Of a stretch of DNA of 64,000 nucleotides, positions 10,936-23,837 are shown in pieces. Below the pieces are notes generated by a model that was not told the origin of the DNA, made no database searches, and worked only from the letters and a program-made list of their open reading frames with translations. Made by a program: the position numbers and the translations under genes. The stretch spans positions 5,147,985-5,211,984 of the forward strand of contig NC_133940.1 of the NCBI RefSeq assembly GCF_031877795.1, written 5' to 3'. Position 1 is the first letter of the stretch. Every line of letters begins with the position of its first letter. Source of the DNA: Strix aluco (lineage: Eukaryota > Chordata > Aves > Strigiformes > Strigidae).

Positions 10936-13900
10936 GGCAGGGATTCAGCTAGGTTAAAGAGCTCTTAATCATGAGGTTCCCTGTCTAGGGACTTGTTCAC
11001 TTCAGCAGCTTTTAGTCTGTGGTCTGCTGACCTGTGGGACCTTTCTCAAAGGGCTGCAACAAGGAACCTCAGAGCAGCTGGCACGTCAGGAAACTTCAAT
11101 TAATTGTGCATGGGTCACCACCAGGAAAATATCAGAGGTCTGCTAAAAGGGAAAGAGATGAAACTGTGGGTTTGTGGGTCTTTGGAGAAATAGAAATGGG
11201 ATGCAGTTGTTGCAGTGTCTGCACCCATGTGTGGGAAGGTGTGGGAGCAGTGGGGAGCTGCTGCTGGAGTGGGAGGAGGTGGCACAGTGCTGGAGTGCTC
11301 CTTCTTGCTGTTCTCCAGAGAATCAGCTGCAGAGAGTTGTGCCAAACCTCATAACTAAGAGCCAGTAAAACCTCATCCTTGCTGCCATGGCTTCTCTGTG
11401 TGGCTTGTTACGGCTGCATCCTCAGAAGCTGATTTAGAAGTGTTATTGGGACCGGGACGTTTTTATGAGGTGCTGCTTCACACCCCACTGCTTGGGAAGC
11501 CCAGGCTGCCTTAATTAAAGACCTGGAGGGACACAGCTACTGGGTTAACCAAGGATACCTCTGCAGCATCTGCCACCTGGCTCCCAAAGTGAGATGAATG
11601 CTGGTCCGGGACCCCCTGAGTGCCCAGCTCTGCCCTGAGGGGTCCAAGGATAGGGTTGGTGCCTGCGGAGGGGAAGAAGGGCACAGGATTATTTTCTGGG
11701 CTCGTCTTCTCAAAGCCCCTGGAGCGTTGCGCTGGTTCTGCCTGGGGATAATCCACCATGAGACAAGTCTCTCTTCTGCACTGGGCTGTACTGTACACTG
11801 GTTGTCCTTGAAGCCTAAGAAGTAGTTTGGACGTATGACTCTAGCAAAAGTGAGATGCAACAGCAGCAAATGCAGCTAGGGGCTTGAGTGGAACTGCTCA
11901 GTCTTTTGGTTTGATGTAGCAGCTATGTTTTCTCCAAATTAAAACATATTCCACTATCTGCCATACCTCTATCTGTTCTGCCATTCATATCTTTGAATGC
12001 TGTGATTCATAAAAATCTGCACGTGGTCTGGACTTAATAAATGACAACAAAATAATGTGTCAACTTAGTTAAATTTCTTGAGATAAGCAGCCCAGATAGA
12101 CACGTTCAATGCACAGATGATGACAGAAATTTGTATTTTTCAAAAAGAGCAGCAAATCTAATGTGTCCTTTCTGATGGAGAATTTAATGAATTGCACAAT
12201 CTCCAAATGATCTTTAGTCATTAACCCTAATTACTGGAGCTGGTTACATACAAATTTACATTTGCAACCGGGAGAGCAGGAAAACTAGATATTTTAACAA
12301 GTATGTAGATCTGTCAATTTTATTAACCTTTCCTCTCCCTCTGGAGAGTGGTGTGATCTGAAAGGAAGAAAGTCCAGGAGGCCTCGCATGTGTGATGCAC
12401 CGTGGTTTCTAACTGCCAGGCAGGGATGAGCTGCGAAGCTTGGTTTCAGTAATGAAGCATCTTCTTTTAGTTTATTAAGAGTAGGTTGGAGGTGATGTGA
12501 TAATGGTCTGGCAGTACTTACATCCAGGGGGAGCTTCTGGGATGGTCTTTAATCTCTCAGACAAGAGCATCGTGAGACTGGAGAGTTAGCCAGAAGAAAG
12601 GTTAAAGGTATAGCATGCAATGTGAGTTTAATGATCCAGAGGAACAGTTCCCTAAGGGCGACGTCTGCTGCTTTCAACCAGACTTATTTTGGAAACATGA
12701 TGCAGAACCTCTGGTGGGATTCTTGGGGACCCCCAGGAGGAAGCTCGGGCCACCTGCCGCCAGTGAGCCATCAGGGCAGAGTGAGCGTGTTTATCTGGGA
12801 GCTCATCTCAATTCCCAGGCTTCCAGGTGGTACTGGCATGTTGTATATTTGTCCCAGGGTTTTGGACAATTACTTTCTTTTCAGCTTACTGTTTGATGCA
12901 TGGTTCACAACGGTTCCTGGGAATTTATGATAGCCAGGGAAGAGCTGATGAGTCAGGAGGCAGGCAGTCATTAATTCCCAGTAATGCCTTGGACTGAGTT
13001 CATTAGTGTTATCAGAAGATGAAATGATGTGAAAAGTAGGTTTATTTATTTTTCTGAGGCTGATGCAGTTTGCTTTTGGAAGACACTGTGCTCTGGGGAA
13101 AAGCAGTGCCAGTGCATTGGCAAGCGAGGAGCCTGAATCCTCTTGCAGCAGTTTGTTCAACGCAGAACTGTTTGCTGTGTGTTTGAAGCAAGAGGTTGTA
13201 TCAAGGTCACTCCACTGAGATTCAGCTTTGCAGTCTCTGTGAAAGGAGAACTCTCACGCTCACTGTCCTCGTAGATCTTTTTTTACTCCTCTCCACACGT
13301 AAAAGGCAGGTCTCGCAAGCTCTTGCAGAAAGAATAAAAGGTTTGCAGAATGGGACTCTTACAAAGTGTCCTGCTATAAAGGACTGCTCTGAATCAGAAA
13401 CTGCATCTGTTCCAGGAACTGTCTCTGTCTTTCTCACACCATCCCTCTGGGTTCAGTCCTTGCCTCTGCTTCATTGCCAGGAGGGCAGTTTGGTGGTTGC
13501 AGAGATGATTCAGGGCTGTTCTTCCCATACCAGACCCTGCAGGGTGCTGAGGAAGAAATGGAGAGGTACCCATCTGAAAAGCATTTAGTAAAATACAATA
13601 TAATTAATCTGGCAGTTGCCATAAAACCTTCAGGACCCGTCCTCACGGAGCGTTTCCCTTTTTTAATGTCGCCTGGAGGGTGCATGGATGGTGAGACCAG
13701 CAGCACTTCCCACTGCCCTCCCAACCCAACGCCATTTAATTCCTCTGCTCCGTGCGCTGGCACACTGGGCTCGGGAAGTCAATCTTGGTTTGAATTTCAT
13801 TCCTTTCCAGCAACCTAATGCAGGAGGAGTGTGTCACGGTCACCGTCCCGTTCCCAGTTAGCATTCTGTCGATGTCACAGGGAGGGAAGTGGCCTGGGAC

Positions 13901-16310
13901 GGAGTGAGCCCCGGGAGCACAGCCCCTCCTCACGCCGCGGAGGGCAGTGGGGTCATTCTTACACTGACGGGGGACGTGGATTAATTCAAACACTTGCCAG
14001 CACTGAAGGAGAGACAAAAGCACACCCATCCAGGCTGCAGGCTGAGCAAATAGAGACACTGATCACTGGAAAGTTTTACGAGGATAATAAAAACCATCAT
14101 AATAAATGGCCATGAATATTTCATGGTGGGTGTAGTGCTGATATGATGTATCGTATAGGAGTGATGGCGTTATTCAACATTCGGATGCAAATGGGGAATG
14201 TGTTCTATATTTTGCAGGTTTCTCCCCAGACACTCTTATGTTTTCTAAAAATCAGATTGACTGAGAGCTTTTGATATGAGAAACAACTTCAGGGCTCTGG
14301 TTAGAGTAAAAAAAAAGCAGTCAGTATCAGAGGATTGGCGGTGCTAAAGATGAAAAAATACCATGCAGATCAAGTAGCCCATTTCCCTAAACATCGGGGG
14401 AGGCTAGGTAGGAGTTACCAAAGGCAAATCATACGCTGTGATGTCCTTGGAGCTGAGAGCTGAGTTCTCTACCTGATAACAGCATCCCCTCTGCACTGGA
14501 GACTCCGAAATGCTGGGAGGCTGCAGCACAATGCAGCCACTGGTACCCAGGAGAGGACACAAAAGCTACGGGCCAAGTCCTCCCTCCTCACCTACTGCTC
14601 AGTGGCAGATGTTTGACCTTTCTTGGGGTCCCCTTTCTGCAGTGGGCCAGAGTTTTTGTGGTTTGGGCTTTTTGAGTTTCACCCACACTTGCGTATTACG
14701 TTTGCTTTGGTGGAGCTCTTTGTTCAAAGGCATCAGCTGGCAAGATGCCTGGCCTGATACCTTCATCAGAACAGATTCCTCTGCAGGGACACGCGGTCCC
14801 CCTCCTCCTTGCTGTGCCAAGGGTGCTGGGCAACCGCACAGCACAGACCTGCTCTGCCCCAGGAGCAGCACCCTTACCGACTGTGAGCCTGCAGGAGTTG
14901 GCCCTGCGCTTTGACATGTAGCCAGAGGAAACTGGATTTCTTGGGTGTTTGTTTCCTTCTCTCTACTGGCATATGCTTCTGCATGAGCATGAGCATGTTT
15001 CAGGGCAGAAGCTTGCTAATATATAGTCCCTTGATAGCCAAACATTTCTATGTCATTGCACACAGGAACATATGCACAGGCGTGCACAGGCAAGTGCTTA
15101 CAGCTGTCAAGGCCAAGTACCGGTCTGTGCCTGGGTAAGACAGCAGTGGGAGGACTAATAGCCCCCCGTTTCCTTCCCACAGCTCTCTCTAGCCTTTGCT
15201 GATACATACTGCACACTCCTCTTCACAAGCACCTTTCACAATCTTGCCCTGTCTCCCTCTCTTTTAATTAACTATCAGGTCTCCAGACATCTGTCAAAAT
15301 GCAATGCCTATTGCTATTCGCAAGTTTGGGTGTTGCAGGAACAGTGTCTAACAAGCCACCTGCCTGCTATTCCCCCTCTTCCTACGCTGTCTTTTCGGCA
15401 GTGGTGGCAAAGCCAGGGTTTGAAACGAGAGAGGGGGCAAGAGAAAATCAGCCTTTGCAGGTGCCTGGCTGGGCAGAGGAATGGATATGAAGTGGAACCA
15501 ACTGAAGGAGACAGCCCGCAGGCATGTGCTTCATCAGCTGCGGGATAAACTTGGCTGTTTTCACCCATTGCTGCTTCTCTCTCTGCTTCCGTTTTCCCAT
15601 TTCTAAGGCAGGGTGAGGAGCACTCCAACCTCCTTGAGTGAATCAGGAGGACCTGCAGATATGCACCTTGTGACAGTAAGATCTGACAAATCACCAGCCA
15701 CTGCCACTTCCAAAACCTGCTTTGCCACCCAGCGTGGGCTGGGGAGCATCCCTCCTGCCTCCTCTGTCTGTGGGGACCCCCTCCATCCTGCTGGGGATAT
15801 CAGTACAGATACCCCACCAAGGACCATTTCTCCTCTCTTTGCAAGTTGCCAGTGAACACACAGTGATTCCTTTGGATTTCTCACTTATTTCTTCCTCGTG
15901 GCACTGCTGAACAGCTGGTACCAGTGACACTTACCCTGGGGGCTTCTTCCCAAAACGGTTGCTCTCTGGTTTTGCCCTCCACGCTGTACTGGAAGTCTTG
16001 GGTGGCCCAAGGCCTTGCTACTTAGTGCCTTTTCAGGCCCTTGTTCCAGCTTCCCAACCACCACGAGCAAGGTCTCCTCCTCTCCATTTTAATTTCCCTC
16101 CCGACTATCCTGGTTGGGACACAGCACCCACGCACAGGTGTGGATGCTGCTCACGAGAGCACTTCTGCAGAGCACTATTTTCACCAACACGTCAGTGAAT
16201 AAACGGGTCACAGCCACTCGCAGAGCAAACCTTTGCTGATGTGTTCAGCCAGATGGCATCTCAGTGGAGCTGGGCCCATCAAACTGCAAGTACTTTTCCA
16301 GAAAAGTAAA

Positions 16311-16349
16311 AAAAAAAAAGGAAAAAAGGGAAAAAAATAGAAAAAATGC
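16311..16349 (+). repeat. A-rich low-complexity tract
   Basis: Runs of A interrupted by G and T ('aaaaaaaaaaagg', then further A runs). No adjacent retroelement body was recognised, so I do not read it as a poly(A) tail. Confidence 0.8.
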
Positions 16350-19039
16350 ACTTGTTTTTAAAGTCTGTGCCGGAATGATGCCGTGAGCTAATTTTTCCCA
16401 AACTGGGTGTTGTCAGTTGATGAAAACTCTTCCACAAAGGTGTTAAGCTCACTTGCTGGATCAGAAGTATTTCTTCTTGGAGAGTGCTGATGGGATTGTG
16501 CCTTGATCAGCCAAAATGGGGCTGATTTGAATGTGCTTTACTACAAAGCAGTCATTACATTTCTCTTTAGGATTCAAATGAACATTTCCTCCATATTTCA
16601 GCTGTGCTGAACTGGCTTTGCAAAGACCCCTCCAGGCATTTTCTTAAGAACTGGTGAAATTACCCTGCCTAACTGCCTCCAGAAGTTAAGTTACCAAGTG
16701 GAAACTGTGCCACAGAGGTCCCAGGAGCTGCGTGAAGCAAATGGCACGTTGGTTTCTATGCCAGTCTCAAGGTAGCAGCTGAAGCATAAAGTGGGGATTA
16801 AAAAGGACATAATATGCTCACACTCGTTGTTTTGCTTTGGACTCTTTTTGTCCATTAATTTGTCACTGCTCCTGCTGGAAGATGTGTGGATGGGAGAAGC
16901 AGCATTTGTCCGTTTGTTCCATCTGCTCTGCTAACACCTCGGTAAGTAGGGCTGGGGCTGCCATCAGCAAGTCCCATGCTGAGTGACCAGGGGCAGTGAC
17001 TGTGGTCTGGGTTAGCTATGTGAGTGTGGGAGACCCTCCTGCCCCCTCTCTGACTGCAGCACCCTGTAGCAGAAGAGCCTCAGGCTTCTTGCTCGCTACA
17101 GACAGGAGTGATTTGGCATTGCAGCCAGGAAGGATGATTCCCAGTTAGCTGTTCTATGTGGTGTTTCCTTCGTGTGGAAACTGGTGGCATTAAATCCACA
17201 GATATTGGCCACACAAATGCCTGTCAGCTGGACTGACAGTTGGTGGCTGTGGCTGTCCTCCTCCCAGCCCACTACAGGAGGAAGAGCTCTCTCTGGGGTA
17301 TGTACTCAGGTATCTGTTGTCAAGGTTGAGTTTAGCTGACATGAAGTGTAACAATAAAGACAGACTGTATCAGCTTCAAAATAGCTAGCAGAGCTCCAGG
17401 TAGTATTTTCTACAAAATTTGAATCAAATCAGACAAAAAATTTCTCAATTACATTCCCCCTAGTACAGAGTTACAGCTAGGAGCTCATGGGGGTACTTAC
17501 ATGAACTGGTTTGTCACTTGGCAAGACATTGGGGAAGAGAAACGCTGGTAACCAACATTTTGTTAACCAGCTGCAAAGCAGCTACAGAGAAATCACCACT
17601 GTGTTGGGGTCCAGCATCAGTGTCACCCCCTTCACCTTCACGGGGCTTCTCTCATTTCCTCCAAAGCAGGAGCCCAACTCTGCGCCCAAGCCAGGGGCTC
17701 TTGGCTCTGCAGAGGCTTTTTGGACCTGTTGAGAGCTCCAGGAGTTTAACTGTGAGTTAAGGATGTTACGAATATCCGTAACATCACACCTGAGGGCTGG
17801 GGTCCCGTGCTGCTTAACCCGGTGCTCCTGCTGGGGCACAGAGGGGAGCCTCCGGGAGCTTGCAGTGATCGACTCCCTCCCTGTGGTGACGCAGCTGTGG
17901 GCTCAGAGGGTGAAATCTCTCCCATGCAGGACGGGGAGGAGGTGCAGAAGAGGCAGGTGATGGGTGGAGGAAGAGGGGCAGTTTGCAGAGGGATGTGGGT
18001 GCCACAGTTTTCCTTGGCTGGGGGCTCTGTCAGTGCTCCTGGGAGGGGGGTGTGTAGTCTCACTGCTGAGGGCTTTTTTATTTTTCAAACCGTCAGTTAC
18101 CTGGGTAGATTTGGCAAGTGCTATCACACATGTGAAAGGAGAAAGCGTGATGAAGGATCATTAGAACAAGGTCTGGCTGATTGGGAACTCCATCACCAAA
18201 TGTATGTACCTTGTCCCTGCATTGGTTTACACAAATAACTCTGAGTTATTGCAGAGCTCTGAGATTTACTCTCCTTACGTTTACAGTGACTAGCTGTAAA
18301 AGGAGGCATCTTTTTACTTCTCTTGTGTTAAGCACAAATGAAGCGCTTCCCTTCTAAAAGCATTTTAAGATGAAATAATTAACAAGCAGGAAAACAACCA
18401 CCAGTTTGGAGCCTTGCAAAGCTATTTACACTTCCCCCAGGACCCTTCCTCTCTCTCATCCCATTTGTCCTTCTTCCCTTGCAGTTTATGGCCCTGAGCT
18501 GGTAAATCACATGCAGGCCTGTGCCTCGCTCTGCACGTAAGCAGTGGTGTGATCCTGTGGAATAAATGTGTGCGGTGAGAGGGACTTTAGCGAAGCACAC
18601 TCCTGCTCTCTCCCCCCACCCTCCCCAATGCATCACCCCCAGGCTTGCGAGCACTCGGCTCGTAGGTTTATTATTTATCTTGGTGAGCTCTGTTCAAACC
18701 TGAGAACCTGACTTCATGCCCCTGAATTACTGCACCAAATCTGTGCGTAAGGACCTGAGTTTCAGCAGTGACTGATATGAATAGGTCTGCCTGCAGCTAA
18801 AAATAGAAAGCACAGGGCAGGCCTCCTGGCAGAGCTGTAGTAACTTCTAATATAAGGTGGCTCGACAGCAGTTCCCATGGCGAAGCTTTCTCTGACGCAG
18901 TGGGAAAGGCTGTAGCGTGTGCTCCAGCCAATATTAGCCACAGAGGTACTTTGTGGGAGCTGGCTCGTGAGGCACAAAGGCCAATACTGAGTTTTGAAGT
19001 TTCCTTCTCCCTAGTACAGGGGTGCCCTGCCCTGAAGAA

Positions 19040-19092
19040 ATGACTCCTTGGCTTTGCATTTCTCTGTGCCTCAGTTTCCCCTCTGCAAGGGG
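19040..19092 (+). repeat. MIR-like SINE remnant
   Basis: 'ctctgtgcctcagtttccc' followed by 'ctctgcaagggg' matches the 3' half of MIR in sense orientation as I remember it. Only about 50 bp are recognisable. Confidence 0.5.
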
Positions 19093-21243
19093 CTCCGGGT
19101 GCCCTGTGGATACATTTTAGCCGTAGGGTTTTCTTGCTCTCTCTGCAACAGGGGAGGCTGCAGCACTGGGGCAGACCCGCGGACCCCAGCCCACTCCCCA
19201 GCGAGCCTGTTCCACCCCGTGGCTACCCTCTGCGCTTTTATTCCTCCTCCTCCACGTAAGTGTTTGCTCATTCCCCCGCTCCCAAGCCCAGCAGGAAGAT
19301 GATGCACTTTCTCAGCACCCCTGGCTACTCTGCCCCGGGTATTGCTCTATGGCCTTGCTTGCAATGAAGTGTTTCCTTCCTGGCAAGGCCAGACATGCCT
19401 GTTGTAACTCTGTAAATCTCCCGCATGATGGGAAGTTATTTTTCCGTTCATTAGGGTTTATCTGCTGTGAAAATCTGCTCCCATCCCCCAGAGTACTCGT
19501 GCATCAGTCATGACAATGGTTCGTCACAGCGAATCGCTGTGAGTGGCTCCTTGTCCCCCATGCTGGAGCATACGGTCTCCTGGCTTCACGCTGCCCCATG
19601 CAAAGGCTTCTGCATGAGGAGCAGCTGCAGAAAGGCTTAGTGGATCTCCCTAGGGTCAGCCAAGTGTAATAGCCATAAAGAAGTGCACTAGACAACGGCG
19701 TGGCAAGAGGAGGCAGCAGGAGAGTAGGGATGGCTCTCGGGAGCATCACTGTGGCACCAGTGCCACTCTCCTCCTTGCCCAGGAGCAAGGGTGCTGAAAT
19801 TGGGGTGCCTCGGGGGTGCAGGGAGCAGCAGGACAGCATGAGGACAGGGCTGAGGGAGGCAGGGCGAGGGTGAGGGCTTGGCTGCTACAGCAGAGCTCAG
19901 CTGCATGTTTGTACAAAATGAAAGTGCTGTGATCCTTTCATCCTGGGCAGAACACTGCTCCTGCATCAGCCTGAGCAGCCCCTCGGTGCAGGACTTGGTA
20001 CCTCTGGAGCTGAAGGGACCTGTCAGGTAGAAGATTTCTTGGGGCTGTTGCACAGACCACAGGACTGGGACCTTCACCTGCAAGGGTGCTTAGCCACTCT
20101 GTTAGCATGAAAATAAGTGTAAAAGAGTGCTGTGGATGGGGAAAGGAGCAGACCCTGCTCCCCAGGGGCTGTGACTTTGGAGGGGAGGAGGGAGGGCAAG
20201 CGTGTGCCCCTGGCCGGTTCATCCCCACTCTTCCCCAGCTGGGGAGTGGGCTGTTGGAGCAGCGGGCACACTGGTGTCTCCCTGGGCACCCTCCTGACAT
20301 GCTGCTGGGGTCCCCTCAGCTCGCTTAGTACTGCAAGAGGGTAGCACGAGTCTGAGGCTGCCCTGGTCTCTGTAAGCCTCATCCTGCCACCTCTGTGGGG
20401 AGGAAGCAGGAAAACAGCGGTAGTTAATCTTTATTTCAAGGCAGAGCTCAGCAAGAACAACCAATCCAGCTTTTGGGCAAACAGGTTGCATAGGACAGGC
20501 TGCCACCACTTTCTTGTTCTGCCCTCTCTTCCCTCAAATAAATTTTGGCTGGCTGTAGCAAGGAAGTTGTCCCTGGGGCTTTTTAGGTGGTGAAGTTGCT
20601 GGATCAGGGCTGATAGTAGTTCTTGCACCAGCATATCTGTGGTGTGGAAGTGAGCAGCCCTAGCATGTTGTGGGTGCCATGGTCCCACAACAGGGACCCA
20701 CAGGGGAAGGAAAGGGCTTCCAGGGAGAGGGTGCAGAGATTAGAGATTAGGGGTGTGCTCTGGGTAAAGACAGCTCTTTACTTGGGATAGGAACCCTCCA
20801 CCTGCTCTCCTGTTTCCCTGGTTTCTGTCCTGTGCCCGGAGAGCTTCTGGGGAGACCCAGAACTGTTGCCTTCCCAGTGCAAACAGAGGCCTTGCTGGGT
20901 GAGCACAGAATCCTCCTGTAGGAAAGCTATCCCTTGGTGGTGTGTTCATGGTCCATCATCTGATGCTGCACAGGGCTGAAAGGCAGGATGGAGATGTGCT
21001 TGTGGCTGCCCATGAGCCCTGGTCACTCACAGATCCATCCCCAGGGCAGCTGCACTCCTCAGAGCCCCTGTCGTGGGGGGCGGCTGATGGGTAAGACCAG
21101 AGCCCAGCCCTGGCAGAGTGGACCTCCCCTGATCATTGCCTAGAAGGTCTGGCAGCGTCCATAGGGCATGTTTTGATGCTGCTAGAGATCAGATATGCTA
21201 TTGAATGAATCTTCCTCCATTTGCTGTGATAATGGCTTTAGAA

Positions 21244-21249
21244 CTGTGG
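21244..21249 (+). repeat. Target-site duplication, left copy
   Basis: CTGTGG directly precedes the 5' LTR and recurs at 26484-26489 directly after the 3' LTR. The LTR start was set by aligning TGCGATGGATGCAC (21250) with TGTGGTGGATGCAC (25917). A one-base shift in the boundary cannot be excluded. Confidence 0.7.
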
Positions 21250-21839
21250 TGCGATGGATGCACTCCTCCTGTTTGAACCAACTGAACTCTGGTCTAGGCA
21301 GGTGCTCAGCAAGCAGGCCTAACCAAAGTTAATCCTATTGTGTGGGGCTATCAGTGAGAACTAACCACCAAAAACAAAAAAAATGGTTTGGCTGGAGACT
21401 CGGTTGATAAGCGACCAAAGCTGCTTTAACACAGCAGAAAATCTGACTACAATCAACCACTTTACACCATAAATATCTGCATCCATCGGGGTCTGTTGAG
21501 CTCTCCCTCCACCGCAGCTGGCTGAGCGGCAGTGATCTCCCCTTGAGCAGGGACACCTCTCAAGGTTACCCCTCAAGGCTGAGAGATCCCTCACTGACAC
21601 CAGACATCCATGGGTTGCTATGTGACATTTTTTGCATGCAGGGAACACTTAAGATACACATAGTAAGCTTAAGTGATAATCTTAGTATCCCATACTAACT
21701 TTAAGTGTAGTAGATAGTCTGGATCACCAATCCATTTGTACTTATTAAATATTTTGCCTAACTAAATTTACTGATTAGAACTCAATAAACTAACTGCTAG
21801 CTTAGACCTGTCTGAGTGATCTCCAACTCTTCTCCTACA
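21250..21839 (+). repeat. 5' LTR of the endogenous retrovirus
   Basis: Begins TGCGATGG and ends CTACA, giving TG...CA ends. AATAAA lies at 21784-21789, 50 bp before the end. A 'tattaaatatttt' block near 21744 is a possible TATA-like element. It is lost from the 3' LTR, where only 'tacttattttgcc' remains. Compared with the 3' LTR there are about 15-20 substitutions and a few indels. Open frames on the minus strand over this region also occur in the other LTR and are only shadows of the repeat. Confidence 0.92.
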
Positions 21840-21846
21840 GCAAAAT

Positions 21847-21864
21847 TGGCGTAGTCAGCAGGAT
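21847..21864 (+). promoter_or_regulatory. Primer binding site, tRNA-Ser type
   Basis: TGGCGTAGTCAGCAGGAT lies 7 bases after the LTR end. It matches the complement of the 3' end of a vertebrate serine tRNA (TGGCGTAGTCGGCAGGAT, from memory) at 17 of 18 positions. Its last two bases overlap the ATG that opens the gag-like frame at 21863. Confidence 0.8.
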
Positions 21865-22669
21865 GGCAGATTCAATTACTGACTATTTACAGAGGCAGAG
21901 AATTAGTTCTTCTCCAAGATGTTCTGAGGATTGGGTGTGCAAAAATTGGGATAATTGGAGTAAGACAGAGGAACAGTTAAACCTCATGAGAGGGAAACTG
22001 AAAAATGGTAAAGAACAGGGAATAATATGCAAGATTTTGGGAACGTGTTTGGAAGCAGCATGTCATTATAGGAATTACAAAGAAAAGGAAATGAGAATGT
22101 TACAAGATGAGGTTGAACAAAGAAAGCAACAAGAAATGCTGTTATCTCTGTGAATAGAACAATTACAGAAACAACTGGGGGAGGAAAAGGAAAAGTGAAA
22201 AAGGGTAGAGGACAAACTAGAACTCATGATAACTCAGGGCCCCAGTCCCCCAGACACTGTAAAGATCCATAAGTTAATTGTGTCCCTGGAAAACTGGGGC
22301 GGAGGTATATGGGGGGATCCTGACCAGGGATTTAGTGATGAGAGTAGTGAAGACAGTGAGTTAAATGAATTCGAATTTAAGGTGGCCCCTATTATTAAAA
22401 CTGAAGTGTCTGTAGGGCCCCAGGGGGGTAACCAAAGAAATGCCACAAGACCCATTCCACGGGACCCTCTTCAGCTGGCTAATTTTCAAGAAAAATATGG
22501 GTGGAATCCTGCCAAGAGCGAAAATGAGTATTTGTGGCATGTCTCCTTAACTGGAGGAGATCATATTATGTTAAACCAAGATGAAGTGGATGGCTTTTGG
22601 GGAGCAGGGGTATTTTTAACAGGGGGACCAGAGCCTAACAATGAACCACATTCTATCACACACTGAATT
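21863..22669 (+). pseudogene. gag-like region, interrupted
   Basis: Two open stretches in the same frame, 21863-22153 (96 codons) and 22226-22666 (146 codons), are separated by stops including TGA at 22151. The first is rich in Lys, Glu and Gln and looks coiled-coil-like. The second has an acidic Ser/Glu stretch ('SDESSEDSELNEFEF') followed by a segment resembling the start of a capsid domain of avian ERVs. Position right after the primer binding site supports gag. The ATG at 21863 is within the primer binding site, so essentially no untranslated leader remains. This is old viral structural coding, not functional. The frame closes at 22666-22669. Confidence 0.75.
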
Positions 22670-23047
22670 GCTTATTGCGCAGGGGGCACAGACCCTCAGG
22701 AATGAGGAGAAGTCTGTGCTATCCCTATATGTTTGATATAGGATACTTCACATTTGCTGGTAGCCACGGTTAATAATTATGCTAGTAGCTCTAGTTACCA
22801 CACATATGGGGACAATTATGAGGTTTTGAAACTTGATTGAGTGAGACTTTGAAGTATGGTCAAGATGACCTTGATCAGCAAGAAGATATTCATCAAGGAT
22901 AGACTTTGATCTCTGGACCCTAGAAAACAAGTAGAACATCCTGGACCATAAAGAGGATGTCTGGGATTGTGTTGAGGATGAGTTATTTGACAACCTGGCA
23001 ATCTGACTCTTCGATTAATTATCTTGGCAATGAAACGAACTTTTGGG
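22670..23047 (+). other. Unassigned internal provirus sequence
   Basis: AT-rich sequence between the second gag-like stretch and the internal LTR. It has stops in all frames, and no retroviral domain could be recognised. It may be decayed gag or sequence brought in with the internal LTR. Confidence 0.5.
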
Positions 23048-23398
23048 TGTCCTGACAGTGAACTACTTTCATTATAATACTAAAAACCACACCCACAGGT
23101 CAAAAAGACCCCTACCTAGGTTAAGACCCTTCCCCTGATCATGCGTAGTAGAAGTATTATGTAAGCTGTATTATAATTGTATGTTAATCACTAACCAATC
23201 AGTACTTAATAGGCGTGTTTGGAAAAGTACTAACCTCTGATTTTTGTGTATAAAAGAAGCACAAAAAGCTGCTGTTGGGGTGCTTGATTTGTGGAAAAGT
23301 CCACTAAGCACCCAGGCCTGAATAAATACAATATCTCTCCTGAGCGTGTTAGGATTGGCTTATTGCACGCCAGGCACGGATCCACTTCTCGGGTAGCA
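23048..23398 (+). mobile_element. LTR of a second ERV family nested in the provirus
   Basis: Unlike the outer LTRs, this block has the layout of a complete retroviral LTR: CCAAT ('aaccaatcag', about 23193), TATAAAA at 23249-23255, a perfect 8-bp stem GGGTGCTT/AAGCACCC (23278-23313) with an inner GTGGA/TCCAC stem, then AATAAA at 23321-23326 and a terminal CA at about 23398. The left edge (TGTCC at 23048) is a guess, and no clear target duplication was found. It is most simply a solo LTR inserted into gag. A junction left by recombination between two proviruses is the alternative. Confidence 0.7.
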
Positions 23399-23419
23399 TG
23401 TTCATTAAGCGATCTTCCT

Positions 23420-23614
23420 ACTGCTGTTACAAAGGCAGCCTGCGTTCAAGCTATGAATGACAGCGGTGAACATGGCAGCTACCCTATCTCAGCTCCCACA
23501 GACCCCCAGGCCATGAAGCCACTAATATGGGGAGCACCTGTTGTTTTAAAACTCTCTCTCATTACAAAAAGAGATGAAACAGAAGACAACAGTGGAGCTA
23601 AACATCGTTATTAA
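23420..23614 (+). pseudogene. Second gag-like fragment after the nested LTR
   Basis: An open stretch with a Pro-rich segment ('YPISAPTDPQAMKPLIWGAP') looks like more of an avian ERV gag, which would place the nested LTR inside gag. The frame continues upstream into the LTR only by chance. Assignment is tentative, and the following 200 bp contain no recognisable pol. Confidence 0.5.
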
Positions 23615-23837
23615 TGCTAGGTGGATACACCCTAGACACTCACTAGGAGGGGTAACCAGTCCAGAGTCTCTCCACTGAGACTTGCGTTATTCCCCTTTCC
23701 AGGAACAGTACCGGGGTGATATCAAAACACCCCCCCTGGAGACTAGGTCAACCACTGGAAGAATACTTACCCTTCTTGCAGGAGTAGTCATCTCCAATGT
23801 GACCCAAATCTAGTTTATATGTTAACAAGCCCAATGC

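Larger units (their letters stand above)
8390..21243. other. Long intergenic or intronic segment
   Basis: No exon could be recognised over about 12.8 kb on either strand. It contains one ancient CR1 remnant (10672-10935), a MIR-like trace (19040-19092) and A-rich runs near 16310-16350. AT-rich stretches at about 11930-12330 and 14050-14300 hold no named element. Frames up to about 140 codons are scattered, overlapping and lack domains. Confidence 0.6.

Noticed and set aside
21361-21648. Minus-strand frame that recurs nearly identically at 26013-26312
   Set aside because: It lies antisense within both LTRs, so the similarity comes from LTR duplication, not from a gene family.
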